The notes beneath the pieces were generated by a model. It was not told the DNA's origin, searched no databases, and was given only the letters and a program-made list of their open reading frames with translations. From Armatimonadota bacterium (GTDB lineage Bacteria > Armatimonadota > UBA5829), in contig JBDKUO010000032.1 of assembly GCA_039679645.1 (NCBI GenBank), positions 1 to 64,000 of the forward strand: a DNA stretch of 64,000 nt, written 5' to 3'. Below, one piece after another: positions 41,454 to 50,115 of the stretch (its first letter is position 1; the number at the start of each line of letters is the position of its first letter). The position numbers were made by a program, and so were the translations under genes.

Positions 41454-42791
41454 GTGAGAGTATCACAAAAGGTCTATGTGGTGTTGTGCGTGACGGCGCT
41501 GCTTATTGCAGCTTTGGTCTCGGTCGGGATCAATGCAGGTGAGCAGACAAAGTCGATCCGCATAATCTACACAAATGATCTGCTCGGTTATACCGAGCCG
41601 TGTGGGTGAGGCGGCCACAAGGACGGCGGTCTAGCCCGACGAGCAACCGCGTTAGCGGCTCTTACTAAAGAGAATCCTAATGACGTTATCGTTGATAGCG
41701 GCAATCTCTCAAACACGCCTGAAAAACTGGATGTCATCACAACCATCATGTCTCAGATGCGTTACGATGCCGTTGGTGTGGGCATGAACGATTTGCGTCT
41801 GCGCGATAAATTCTTCAGCGCTCTGGAAGCCAAGAAAATCAATGTCCTTGACGCTGGTCCTTCAGCCGAGAAGACAGCCAAGTCTTATATAGTAAAGGTC
41901 GTCGATGGTGTAAAGATCGGCATAGTCTCTTTCGGTGTCACTCCGACTGAGGACGATGAATATCAGGTCAGAAAGGCTTGGTACAGCGCATACAAGTCCG
42001 CGCGTGACGCGTCCGATATCTTGATAGTTTTGGACCAGTCAGGCACTATAGACAAAGACTGGCTGATGCGAAACACGTCCAGGTTCGGTGCTCCCGACAT
42101 CGTTATTGGGGGCTTGGCTAATATGTCCAAGGGCCAGCCTGAGATAGTGGGGCGCACGTTTCTTTGTCCGACAAGTATCCAGGGCAAATGTATCGGTGTA
42201 GCCGATGTTGATTTTGTAAAAGGCCAGGACCCGAAAATATCAATTCGGAAGATGCCGCTCGGCACGAATTACGCTGAAGATGGTGCCGTGCTCAAGTTGG
42301 TAAAGGCTGAGAGAGATCAGACGGTAAAGAAAATAGGTCAGTCTGCTGATTCTCAGGTCTTGACGGAGCCTGTGGTTTCGGGAAAAGCTCTGCCTCCCGC
42401 CGACAGAAGGCCATACTATCCTCCGCAGCTTTGCAAGACATGCCATGTGCAGGAGTATGAAGACTGGCTAAAGACCGGCCATGCCAGGGCGCTCAGGACT
42501 CTCGTTGATGCAAAACGCACGGTCCCCGAGTGTCTTACCTGCCATTCGGAGATGTATCGAAGGCTGGGACAGTGGGTTGACAAAGAGGATGGATCTGCCG
42601 GTGTGGAGTGTGCTACATGCCATCTCGACTCTTTGCCGCATGGTCTCGAACGTCTGAACGTCAAGAAGAAGACCAAAGTGAGCCCGACATTATGTCTGAG
42701 CTGTCATACAAAAGAGCGGAGTCCCGAGTATGATGAAAAGACCTATTTTCCAAAGATGGCTCATGCTGTTTCTTCAGCTTCTGCTAAATAA
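41454..42791 (+). CDS. UshA-like selenoprotein fused to a tetrahaem cytochrome c (TGA read as Sec)
   Basis: GTG 41454 with agagggg upstream; 445 residues if the single in-frame TGA at 41607-41609 is read as selenocysteine (residue 52). A signal/anchor helix (about 5-30) leads into a metallophosphatase/5'-nucleotidase-like domain: IRIIYTNDLLGYTEPCG, then Sec, then GGHKDGGLARRATAL and VIVDSGNLSN. Four haem-binding CxxCH motifs lie at about 327-331 (CKTCH), 360-364 (CLTCH), 386-390 (CATCH) and 414-418 (CLSCH). Homologues generally have a second Cys where the TGA stands (EPCGC). The frame is open on both sides and a SECIS-like hairpin follows. It is probably exported and redox-active. A point-mutated pseudogene is the alternative. 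Confidence 0.8.
41610..41640 (+). promoter_or_regulatory. Bacterial SECIS-like element
   Basis: Exactly 18 bases after the TGA is an apical loop GGTCTA (41628-41633), closed by CGGC (41624-41627) against GCCCG (41634-41638) with one bulged C. E. coli fdhF has the same 18-base distance and loop bases GGTCT. The loop GU is the SelB contact in known bacterial SECIS elements. Confidence 0.75.
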
Positions 42792-42901
42792 GGAACAATA
42801 CGGCATTCTTGCCGTCTAACAAGAGACTATTCGGCTGCCGATAATATCGTATAGAGGCGTGGCATGCAGGCGCCGAATCTGATTTCTGGAGTTTATTCGG
42901 T

Positions 42902-43729
42902 TTGATTCGCACTCTTACCAATATTATAATCGCACTATTTGTGATTACACTTCTGCCGAGCGCATCTTTATGCGCTGCGGATACGCTTACTCTCAGCCTG
43001 GAGGCTCCCACACTCGGCTCGACGAAAGCGACGGAGAAGTCAGTCCCCACAAAGAAAGCTAAAGGATCGACTAAGCCAAACACCGTCAGGGTGGGGCGTG
43101 TAGGGATAGTCAGCGCAGCTTCTGCGTCCATTTACCATGCCAAGTCATCAACATCCGCCAGGTTTGCGACAGTCAAATCCGATACTCCCCTTGCGATTAT
43201 AAAAGAGGAGGATGGGTGGTACGGCGTGCTGATGTCAAATGGTCAGACCGGCTGGGTCAAGCAGGCGTTCGTCAAAGAGACCGGCTATGAGCTGGTCGCC
43301 AAGAAACCTCTAGAGAGAGGCGCGGGCACATCTCGCGGTGGTCAGGTGTCGCGTGCGGACACATGGCTAAGTGACCTTGTACGCACTGCTTCTCAGACCT
43401 CTGTAGCCCGGTATCTCTATGGCGGGACCAATCCTGCAACCGGTATGGACTGCTCAGCTTTCGTGCGTATGGTTTTTGGTCAGTATAATATCAAGCTTCC
43501 GAGGACCTCGCGTGAGCAGGCTCGAGTCGGCGAGACAGTGCCTTTCGATCAGCTCAAACCTGGCGACCGGCTATACTTCGCCTGCCACAACCCCTATATA
43601 GACCACTGTGGCATATACGCCGGCAACGGCTATTTTGTGCACTGCTCTGCTACACGAAACGGTGTCGGAATAGACAGCCTCGCCTCAGATTTCTTCTGGC
43701 GCAGCTTGGTAGTCGCAAAACGCTCCTGA
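42902..43729 (+). CDS. Secreted SH3-NlpC/P60 cell-wall hydrolase
   Basis: 275 residues from a TTG at 42902. A signal peptide (about 1-25, ending SLCAAD) is followed by a bacterial SH3 domain (about 65-125; SASIYHAKSSTSARFATV, GQTGWVKQAF) and an NlpC/P60 domain (about 150-275). The catalytic Cys is in GMDCSAFVRMVF, the His in DHCGIYAGNGYFVH. It probably cleaves peptidoglycan stem peptides. It has its own position after the selenoprotein with a 110-base gap. Confidence 0.9.
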   Translation: MIRTLTNIIIALFVITLLPSASLCAADTLTLSLEAPTLGSTKATEKSVPTKKAKGSTKPNTVRVGRVGIVSAASASIYHAKSSTSARFATVKSDTPLAIIKEEDGWYGVLMSNGQTGWVKQAFVKETGYELVAKKPLERGAGTSRGGQVSRADTWLSDLVRTASQTSVARYLYGGTNPATGMDCSAFVRMVFGQYNIKLPRTSREQARVGETVPFDQLKPGDRLYFACHNPYIDHCGIYAGNGYFVHCSATRNGVGIDSLASDFFWRSLVVAKRS

Positions 43730-43831
43730 TAGACAACCACCACATAGTTAATCCTCTGCCTTTGTCAAGAAGTCAATCATTTACTGCGCACATTATGTTC
43801 CCCGATAATTAAAGATATCATCATACTATCT

Positions 43832-43860
43832 TTGACAATTAGCGTTGTCTGGGCTAAATT
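43832..43860 (+). promoter_or_regulatory. Promoter of the giant secreted protein gene
   Basis: TTGACA (43832-43837), 17 bases, TAAATT (43855-43860), about 128 bases before the ATG, which has AGGAGG upstream. The rest of 43730-43988 shows no gene. Confidence 0.65.
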
Positions 43861-43988
43861 ACAACATGCTCATGAACAATGCTGCCATTTGCGCACGAAA
43901 GGAAGTGATTGTTTAGACCGCAACATCGCACATATATTAGCAGCACACTCATGGCCAATCTCGCAAGAACTACTATAGGAGGCAACTC

Positions 43989-46900
43989 ATGGAAGGAAAG
44001 TCTCGAATTTTGGTAGTATTGGCAATTTGTGTTTTAATGCTTTGGTCACTGCCGGTCTACGCTACTGTCTACTACGTAGACTCGGCCAAACAGGATGACA
44101 CCGGTGATGGAACGTCCTGGGCCACCGCAAAAAGGACTATTTCGGCGGCCATAACTGCCGCATCGGGCAGTGGTGATATATGGGTTATGAATGGAACCTA
44201 CCAAGAGCCAATTACGCTCAGCAATGGAGTTAATCTTTATGGCGGCTTCAATGGGACAGAAACCAGCATCGATCAAAGGGATGAATTCCCAAGGGCAGAA
44301 CCAGATGACGAATATTCAAACAGCGTTCTGGACGGAGAAGTCTCAAGAATAGTCGTCAATGCGCCAGTAAACTGCACGTGCGTTTTCGACGGTTTTACAG
44401 TAATTAACGGTTATTGTCAGTCAGGGAACTACCCTGGTGGAATGTACTGTAGATCAGGATCATCGGTCAGAATCGTTAATAATGCGTTCATAAACAACGT
44501 CGGCATTTATGGCGGCGGGCTTTATTTGGAGAGTGTAGCCTCAACGACTTTTGTAGATAATAACATGTTTTCTGAAAACTCCACAACTTCCGGGGGAGCG
44601 GGAGCCGGGATGTACGTTAGGCTTGCACCCGCTACGATTACTAACAACAATTTTGTTGGCAATACCGGAACCGCACTAGCGCTTTACGCAGCTGGTGCAA
44701 CCAATATCAAGTGGAACGTTTTTGACGGAAACTCAAGAGGTATCTATGCCGTTTGGTCGACAACAGGGCTAATCGCATACAACACCATAAAAAACAACTA
44801 TACAACGAGTTGGGGAGCAGGAATATTGTGCCAATGGGCTGGCTGCAATCCCACAATTGCGAACAACCTGATTATTTACAACACTTCAGAAGGTCGAGGC
44901 GGGGGCATTTTCTGCGATGAAGATGCACCCAAGATTATCAACAACACGTTTGCATACAATTCAAGCCCAAGTTGGGCAGGTGCCGTTCAGTGTTGGGATG
45001 CTCCGGATGCTGTAATAGCAAATAACATTATTAGTTATAACGATTCTTGGGGTGTCATTTACGAAGGATGTACCCCGCCGTTGACTCAGAACTGCGTATA
45101 CGGCAACTCACAAGGTAACTACTACCCTACAAACATTCCACACAGCTCAGACATCAATATCGATCAACTCTTCGCAGATGCAGGCAACGGCGACTACCGG
45201 CTGACGTTCAATTCTCCCTGCATAGATGCAGGTGATGACAACGCAGTGGAAGAGGACTGGACGGATTTGGGCGGCTATGCCAGACAAATTGATATTCTCT
45301 CAATCAGCGGCTCGCTTGTGGATATCGGGGCGTATGAATACGTTGATGACTCTGCGCCCAGCACGCCGACTGTTACGGCTGTTGGAGCACAAAATGGTGC
45401 TTATACAACATCCGATGGCGAGTTGCAATTCACCTGGACAGCAGCCTCTGACGCTGAGTCAGGCATAGCCAAATATTGGTATGCCATAGGAACCTCCCCT
45501 GGTGGCACAAACACCAAGGATTGGTCGGAGGTTTCGGCGAGCACGCACGAAGCAACAGTTACGGGTCTGAGTCTTGCCAACGGAACCACTTATTACATTT
45601 CCGTCAAGGCCGAGAACGGCGCTGGGCTTAAAGGCAGTGAGGGAACGGACGCGATACAGTGTAATGTCTCGTATTTGGTAATTCATGTGGATGCGTCCAA
45701 ATCTGATAACAGCGGTTCAGGAAAGAGCTGGGCGGCTGCAAAGAAAACTGTCCAGGCTGGAGTTGATGCCGCTTCATCAGGACAAGAAGTATGGGTCAAG
45801 GCAGGTACTTATAACGAATGTATTACCCTAACGTCTAACAGAAAAATGTATGGCGGGTTTGCCGGAATGGAGACTCTAAATACCCAGCGTGATTGGCTCA
45901 ACAATATCACAATACTTGACGGCACAGGCAAAAATAATGCCGTTGTCACAGCCTTTTACGGTGATATCAACACGGACACGGTAATCGATGGTTTTGTAAT
46001 TCAGAATGGTACTGGGAGACCCGATGGAAACTCACGCTTAGGTGGCGGAATCTTCTGCCAATGCGCCTCTCCAACCATCAGCAACAACGTGATCCAGAAT
46101 AACAGTGTAGCAGGCCAGTCTGGTGCGTCTCATGCATATGGAGGTGGTATATACACATTGGGTTGTTCACCCCATATAACTAACAACGTTATCCTAGACA
46201 ACACCAGCACGCCGTCATCCGCCACATATGTCTTAGGTGGTGGATTATTCCTCAATGGTGGCGCACCAGTTGTGCACGGTAACTCAGTTGAGTCTAACAC
46301 CGCGACTGGTGGAGGTGGTATCTATCTGTCTGATTGTCCCGCTACTATATACAACAACGATATAGTTGGTAACACCACTCCAGATGGTGGATATGCGGCA
46401 GGCATAGCTACGTATCAGTCCAACGCCAGTATACTTGGAAACAGGATTAGAAACAATATTAGTGGTGGTCAAACTGGTGGCGTTGTTATAAACAGTGGTT
46501 CACCTGTGCTTGCAAATAACGTAGTTTCCGACAATGAGGCGTATACGTCACCTGGCGCTATCTTGTGTAGTAACGTTACTTCGGCTGTGATTGCAAATAA
46601 CACTATCGTGAACAATAAGGCTCCATATAATACTTGTGGTGGCGTGTATTTTTGGAACTGTTCTCCAACTGTCGCTAATAATATCGTTGCATATAACAAG
46701 GGCGGCGGTGTAGATAAAGGATCCGCAACTCCAGTATTTCAGCATAATGATGTTTATGGCAATGTCAGTTATCAGTACTCGTGGACTCTAATTCCTAGTA
46801 CTGACATCAGTGAAGATCCACAGATAGTTAACTACAATCAAGACTACCACCTTCTTAATGGATCTCCCTGTATAGACGCAGGATACGACAGCGTCGTGGT

Positions 46901-49367
46901 TAGCGGATGGACCGATTTCGATGGCAACGCCAGACAAATGAATATTCTCTCCACTGGGTCGCTTGTGGATATTGGTGCTGATGAGTATACTTCCAGCCAA
47001 CCTTACGACAAACCCACAAAGCCGGTAGTTACAGACTATGGTCAGTATTCTGCCAGCACGACACAACTCCAGGCATCGTGGACTTCTTCAACTTCACAGT
47101 CTGGAATTGTCAGATATGAATACTCCATCGGCAAATCGCCACTTGGACCCGGATATGGTTTGCTTATTGACTGGACATCCAACGGTACAAACACCTCTGT
47201 GACAAAGTCCGAGTTGACTCTCGTCGAAGGTGGACCTTATTACTTCTATGTCAGAGCGCAAAATGGTTTTGGCGTTTGGAGCGATATCGGAATCTCCGAT
47301 GGAATACCGGTGACACAACAGGAAGCTGATCTGGATCTATTTATAGGTATGAGTGATTTCAGCCAGAGCATATATACCAAGAAGTATGGCGGAGACACTT
47401 ATGGCGATTTATCAACAACATATGATCAGGTTGAAAATGGGTGGCAACGATGGATTGATAGTTCTCTTATGCTCTTTGACGAGAACGATCCTAATGAATA
47501 CAATACATATATAGTAAATATGTCTCAGTCTGGCTCTGATTGCAAGCAGAACATGCAGATGATGAACATTACTGGTGACACCAATGTTGCGATGTTGATT
47601 CGAACACAGACTCCAGTAAACGGTAGCACATCAATTAATGATCAGATGCTGCGTGTTGGAGATACAGCATATTTCTGGATTGACGGAGTTGGAAAGACTG
47701 GCTGGAACGGACAGGATGTTATAGCCAAATTGTTCAGTAATTTGAACGATGACTATGGGACCACTGTAACAGATATAATAGGTGATTTAGGCATTGAAGA
47801 TAATGAGCATGTAATAGCAACAGGAACAAGCTGCTTCACAACGTATATTCAGTTGCAAGCTGTACGCAATAGTAATGTTTATTCGCCTTCTCTGTCTTTC
47901 TCCAATGCGCATTTGAATATCAAGCGCTCGGGTGTGATAGTAAAAGAGTGGATACCTTATTCTCCCAATCGAGATATCAAAGTCCAGTATTTCGGGTGGC
48001 ACAACTTCAGTTATAATGCAGGGTTAACTTACAACTATCGTCTTGCAGCACAGAACTACGATGAGATTGTTACAGGCGCAGCTGAATATCCGTATTATGC
48101 AAGTCTGAGAGAACTAAACCCGGATATCAAGATTTACCTGTATGTAACCGGCTGTGCCATCTATAATCAAGGAGATAGCAATGAATGTGACCGTTGGAAT
48201 CTATCACCTTGGGCTATGAAAAATTTTGTCACCAATCATCCTACTTGGCTGTATCCTGATAGTAACAAGGGGTTAGAAAATGACCCTAAAGGCACAGATA
48301 CGACTTCTTATATGTACCAATATCTTAATGAAGGTGGACAGTCCGACAGGTTTCTCGTCGACATCGGGACAAGTGATAGCTTTGCAGATGCATGGGCCGC
48401 AGCAACAATAGAAAAAGCTCAGCATCTAGGAGTTGATGGTGTAGCAATAGATGATGTGGGAATACTGCGAGATCTTTATGAAGCTAATGGAGATCCTGAC
48501 ATTGATAATTCCGATGGTGTTAACCGATATGCTTGGCAAGTGCAGCACTTTGTTCACAGGGTTGTGCCTTTGCTTAAAAATGCAGGACTAACTGTGATAA
48601 AGCTAAAATGTCAGGATAACTGTGATGGGTCGGCGTCTGTGAACGGTGATTATCCTCTTAGATATTTCGATCCTAACTGGAAGCCGGGCGCAGTTGAGCA
48701 GCAGGAAGGTTATTTTGCACAATATGAAAACAACACTTCACTTAATACACCCGATGCTATGTGGTGTGAATATTCTTTTGTTAAAGCAGACAACGGCTGG
48801 AATTGGGACTGGGATGAGTATTGGCTCAAGTGTTTAATTGATGCCTCTATTGTGGCAGGCTGGAATACTGACCTGTCTAAGGACGAGATGAAATTCATCC
48901 AATATAATTCGTCATGGTGCAGCAGTTACACGGATACCGGCATGACTGAAGCTGAAGCTCAAAGCAGATGGATCAAGTTTACTCTTGCAAGCTATTTACT
49001 CTGCCAAAATGAATTCACCAATTTTGGCTTAAGCACCAACAGTTACAATTCTTGTCCTGATGTGGACTTTACTGTAACCAAGAAGCTCGGGCTACCGTAT
49101 GGAGAATTTGGCAAGTTAGATGAAGACAACGATTACTTCCTTTACAGAAACTACATATCTGACGGTAGTTCTGGCTCTTATGGCGGGGTAGTGGTTGTAA
49201 ATGGAAATTGCAGCAGCGATATGACATTTACACCAACTGATCTCGATTCGCAGATGCTTGTGTATGATGAGGATGGCACTTCTTACGGTTATGGAGGCGA
49301 CTATTCGTCAATTTCCATTCCGGTACATACCGGCATGATTTTCTTCAGCTCTGATCCTACACAGTAA
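43989..49367 (+). CDS. Giant secreted protein with two beta-helix/FN3 modules and a glycosidase-like C-terminus
   Basis: 1792 residues. After a signal peptide (ending VYATVYYVD) comes a right-handed parallel beta-helix (about 30-450; GGGLYLES, NNTFAYN, DAGD...GAYEYVD coils). An FN3-like domain (about 455-560, SGIAKYWYAIGTSPGG) follows. A second, similar beta-helix spans about 565-1005, starting again YVIHVDASKSDNSGSG-like, with a second FN3 (about 1015-1110). A beta-rich region (about 1115-1310) precedes an apparent TIM-barrel with IKVQYFGWHNF, LNPDIKIYLYVTG and GVDGVAIDDVGIL, typical of hypothetical glycosyl hydrolase families. A small beta domain ends the protein. It looks A/T-richer than neighbours. 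It is probably a polysaccharide-acting surface protein. Confidence 0.8.
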   Translation: MEGKSRILVVLAICVLMLWSLPVYATVYYVDSAKQDDTGDGTSWATAKRTISAAITAASGSGDIWVMNGTYQEPITLSNGVNLYGGFNGTETSIDQRDEFPRAEPDDEYSNSVLDGEVSRIVVNAPVNCTCVFDGFTVINGYCQSGNYPGGMYCRSGSSVRIVNNAFINNVGIYGGGLYLESVASTTFVDNNMFSENSTTSGGAGAGMYVRLAPATITNNNFVGNTGTALALYAAGATNIKWNVFDGNSRGIYAVWSTTGLIAYNTIKNNYTTSWGAGILCQWAGCNPTIANNLIIYNTSEGRGGGIFCDEDAPKIINNTFAYNSSPSWAGAVQCWDAPDAVIANNIISYNDSWGVIYEGCTPPLTQNCVYGNSQGNYYPTNIPHSSDINIDQLFADAGNGDYRLTFNSPCIDAGDDNAVEEDWTDLGGYARQIDILSISGSLVDIGAYEYVDDSAPSTPTVTAVGAQNGAYTTSDGELQFTWTAASDAESGIAKYWYAIGTSPGGTNTKDWSEVSASTHEATVTGLSLANGTTYYISVKAENGAGLKGSEGTDAIQCNVSYLVIHVDASKSDNSGSGKSWAAAKKTVQAGVDAASSGQEVWVKAGTYNECITLTSNRKMYGGFAGMETLNTQRDWLNNITILDGTGKNNAVVTAFYGDINTDTVIDGFVIQNGTGRPDGNSRLGGGIFCQCASPTISNNVIQNNSVAGQSGASHAYGGGIYTLGCSPHITNNVILDNTSTPSSATYVLGGGLFLNGGAPVVHGNSVESNTATGGGGIYLSDCPATIYNNDIVGNTTPDGGYAAGIATYQSNASILGNRIRNNISGGQTGGVVINSGSPVLANNVVSDNEAYTSPGAILCSNVTSAVIANNTIVNNKAPYNTCGGVYFWNCSPTVANNIVAYNKGGGVDKGSATPVFQHNDVYGNVSYQYSWTLIPSTDISEDPQIVNYNQDYHLLNGSPCIDAGYDSVVVSGWTDFDGNARQMNILSTGSLVDIGADEYTSSQPYDKPTKPVVTDYGQYSASTTQLQASWTSSTSQSGIVRYEYSIGKSPLGPGYGLLIDWTSNGTNTSVTKSELTLVEGGPYYFYVRAQNGFGVWSDIGISDGIPVTQQEADLDLFIGMSDFSQSIYTKKYGGDTYGDLSTTYDQVENGWQRWIDSSLMLFDENDPNEYNTYIVNMSQSGSDCKQNMQMMNITGDTNVAMLIRTQTPVNGSTSINDQMLRVGDTAYFWIDGVGKTGWNGQDVIAKLFSNLNDDYGTTVTDIIGDLGIEDNEHVIATGTSCFTTYIQLQAVRNSNVYSPSLSFSNAHLNIKRSGVIVKEWIPYSPNRDIKVQYFGWHNFSYNAGLTYNYRLAAQNYDEIVTGAAEYPYYASLRELNPDIKIYLYVTGCAIYNQGDSNECDRWNLSPWAMKNFVTNHPTWLYPDSNKGLENDPKGTDTTSYMYQYLNEGGQSDRFLVDIGTSDSFADAWAAATIEKAQHLGVDGVAIDDVGILRDLYEANGDPDIDNSDGVNRYAWQVQHFVHRVVPLLKNAGLTVIKLKCQDNCDGSASVNGDYPLRYFDPNWKPGAVEQQEGYFAQYENNTSLNTPDAMWCEYSFVKADNGWNWDWDEYWLKCLIDASIVAGWNTDLSKDEMKFIQYNSSWCSSYTDTGMTEAEAQSRWIKFTLASYLLCQNEFTNFGLSTNSYNSCPDVDFTVTKKLGLPYGEFGKLDEDNDYFLYRNYISDGSSGSYGGVVVVNGNCSSDMTFTPTDLDSQMLVYDEDGTSYGYGGDYSSISIPVHTGMIFFSSDPTQ

Positions 49368-49381
49368 AAACCTCAAAACAA

Positions 49382-49412
49382 GGGGGCGCTCACTTCTCGT
49401 GCCCCCTTTTCC
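49382..49412 (+). terminator. Terminator of the giant gene
   Basis: GGGGGC (49382-49387) and GCCCCC (49401-49406) form a stem followed by ttttcct. Confidence 0.8.
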
Positions 49413-49537
49413 TCACATATTTATCTGGGTTTTCAAAGGTGACCAGCGTCCTCGTTCCATATTTCAGCATTTGCGGTTAGAACAGCCTCCCAACGGGTAT
49501 AGTTGAGCACAGATCAACAACAAGGAGGGCGCTTGTA

Positions 49538-50050
49538 ATGCGAACCAGGATTATTGTAGTGGCATTGATTGTCGTGCTTGCAGTTGCGGGAGTTGTTATG
49601 GCTCAGGGTCCTAAAGGCGGCATGAGCAAAGGTATGGGCATGGGCATGAACTGCCCTATGATGGGTTTAGGTCCAAAGATGATCAAGGAACTCGGCCTGA
49701 CGGATGATCAGGTAACCAAGCTCCGACAGATACATACCGATTTTATGACCGCCACGCAGTCCACACGCGATCAAATCAGAACAAAAATGCAGGAGATGGC
49801 ACAACTTTGGACGACGGATGCCACTGCCGATCAGCTCAAAGCAAAACTCGACGAGATCGATCCCTTGAAGGTCGAACTGCGAGACGCCGCAATAGATTCC
49901 GCGTTGAAGGCACGGTCAGTGTTCACTGATGAGCAGCGAGCAAAGGTCCGGCAGATGATAAAGGATAAGACAGAAGACGGCATGGGTATGTCCATGGGTC
50001 TCGGAGCTTGCTGCGGTGTAGGGTGCCCAATGGCTGAAAGCGCCAAATAA
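49538..50050 (+). CDS. Spy/CpxP-like periplasmic protein
   Basis: 170 residues. A signal peptide (about 1-22, VVMAQG) is followed by a Met/Gly-rich segment (GGMSKGMGMGMNCPMMG), an LTxxQ-type helix (GLTDDQVTKLRQIHTDFM), a second helix pair (FTDEQRAKVRQM), and a Met/Cys-rich tail with CCGVGCPM. The helical hairpin is that of Spy/CpxP chaperones; the Met/Cys-rich ends suggest binding of copper or another soft metal. AGGAGGG precedes the ATG. Confidence 0.83.
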   Translation: MRTRIIVVALIVVLAVAGVVMAQGPKGGMSKGMGMGMNCPMMGLGPKMIKELGLTDDQVTKLRQIHTDFMTATQSTRDQIRTKMQEMAQLWTTDATADQLKAKLDEIDPLKVELRDAAIDSALKARSVFTDEQRAKVRQMIKDKTEDGMGMSMGLGACCGVGCPMAESAK

Positions 50051-50060
50051 TAAATAATTG

Positions 50061-50093
50061 CGTGTGTCGGTCATAATGATCGGCACACGTTTA
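50061..50093 (+). terminator. Terminator-like hairpin after the Spy-like gene
   Basis: CGTGTGTCGG and its partner CGGCACACG around a short loop (50061-50089) are followed by tttatt. Confidence 0.65.
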
Positions 50094-50115
50094 TTCCAAG
50101 ACGGGAGGGCGAAGC

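Noticed and set aside
41409-41609. Separate 66-residue protein upstream of the cytochrome
   Set aside because: It shares the frame with the downstream cytochrome and ends at the TGA in the middle of a conserved motif (EPCG-GGHKDGG). A recoded stop explains it better.
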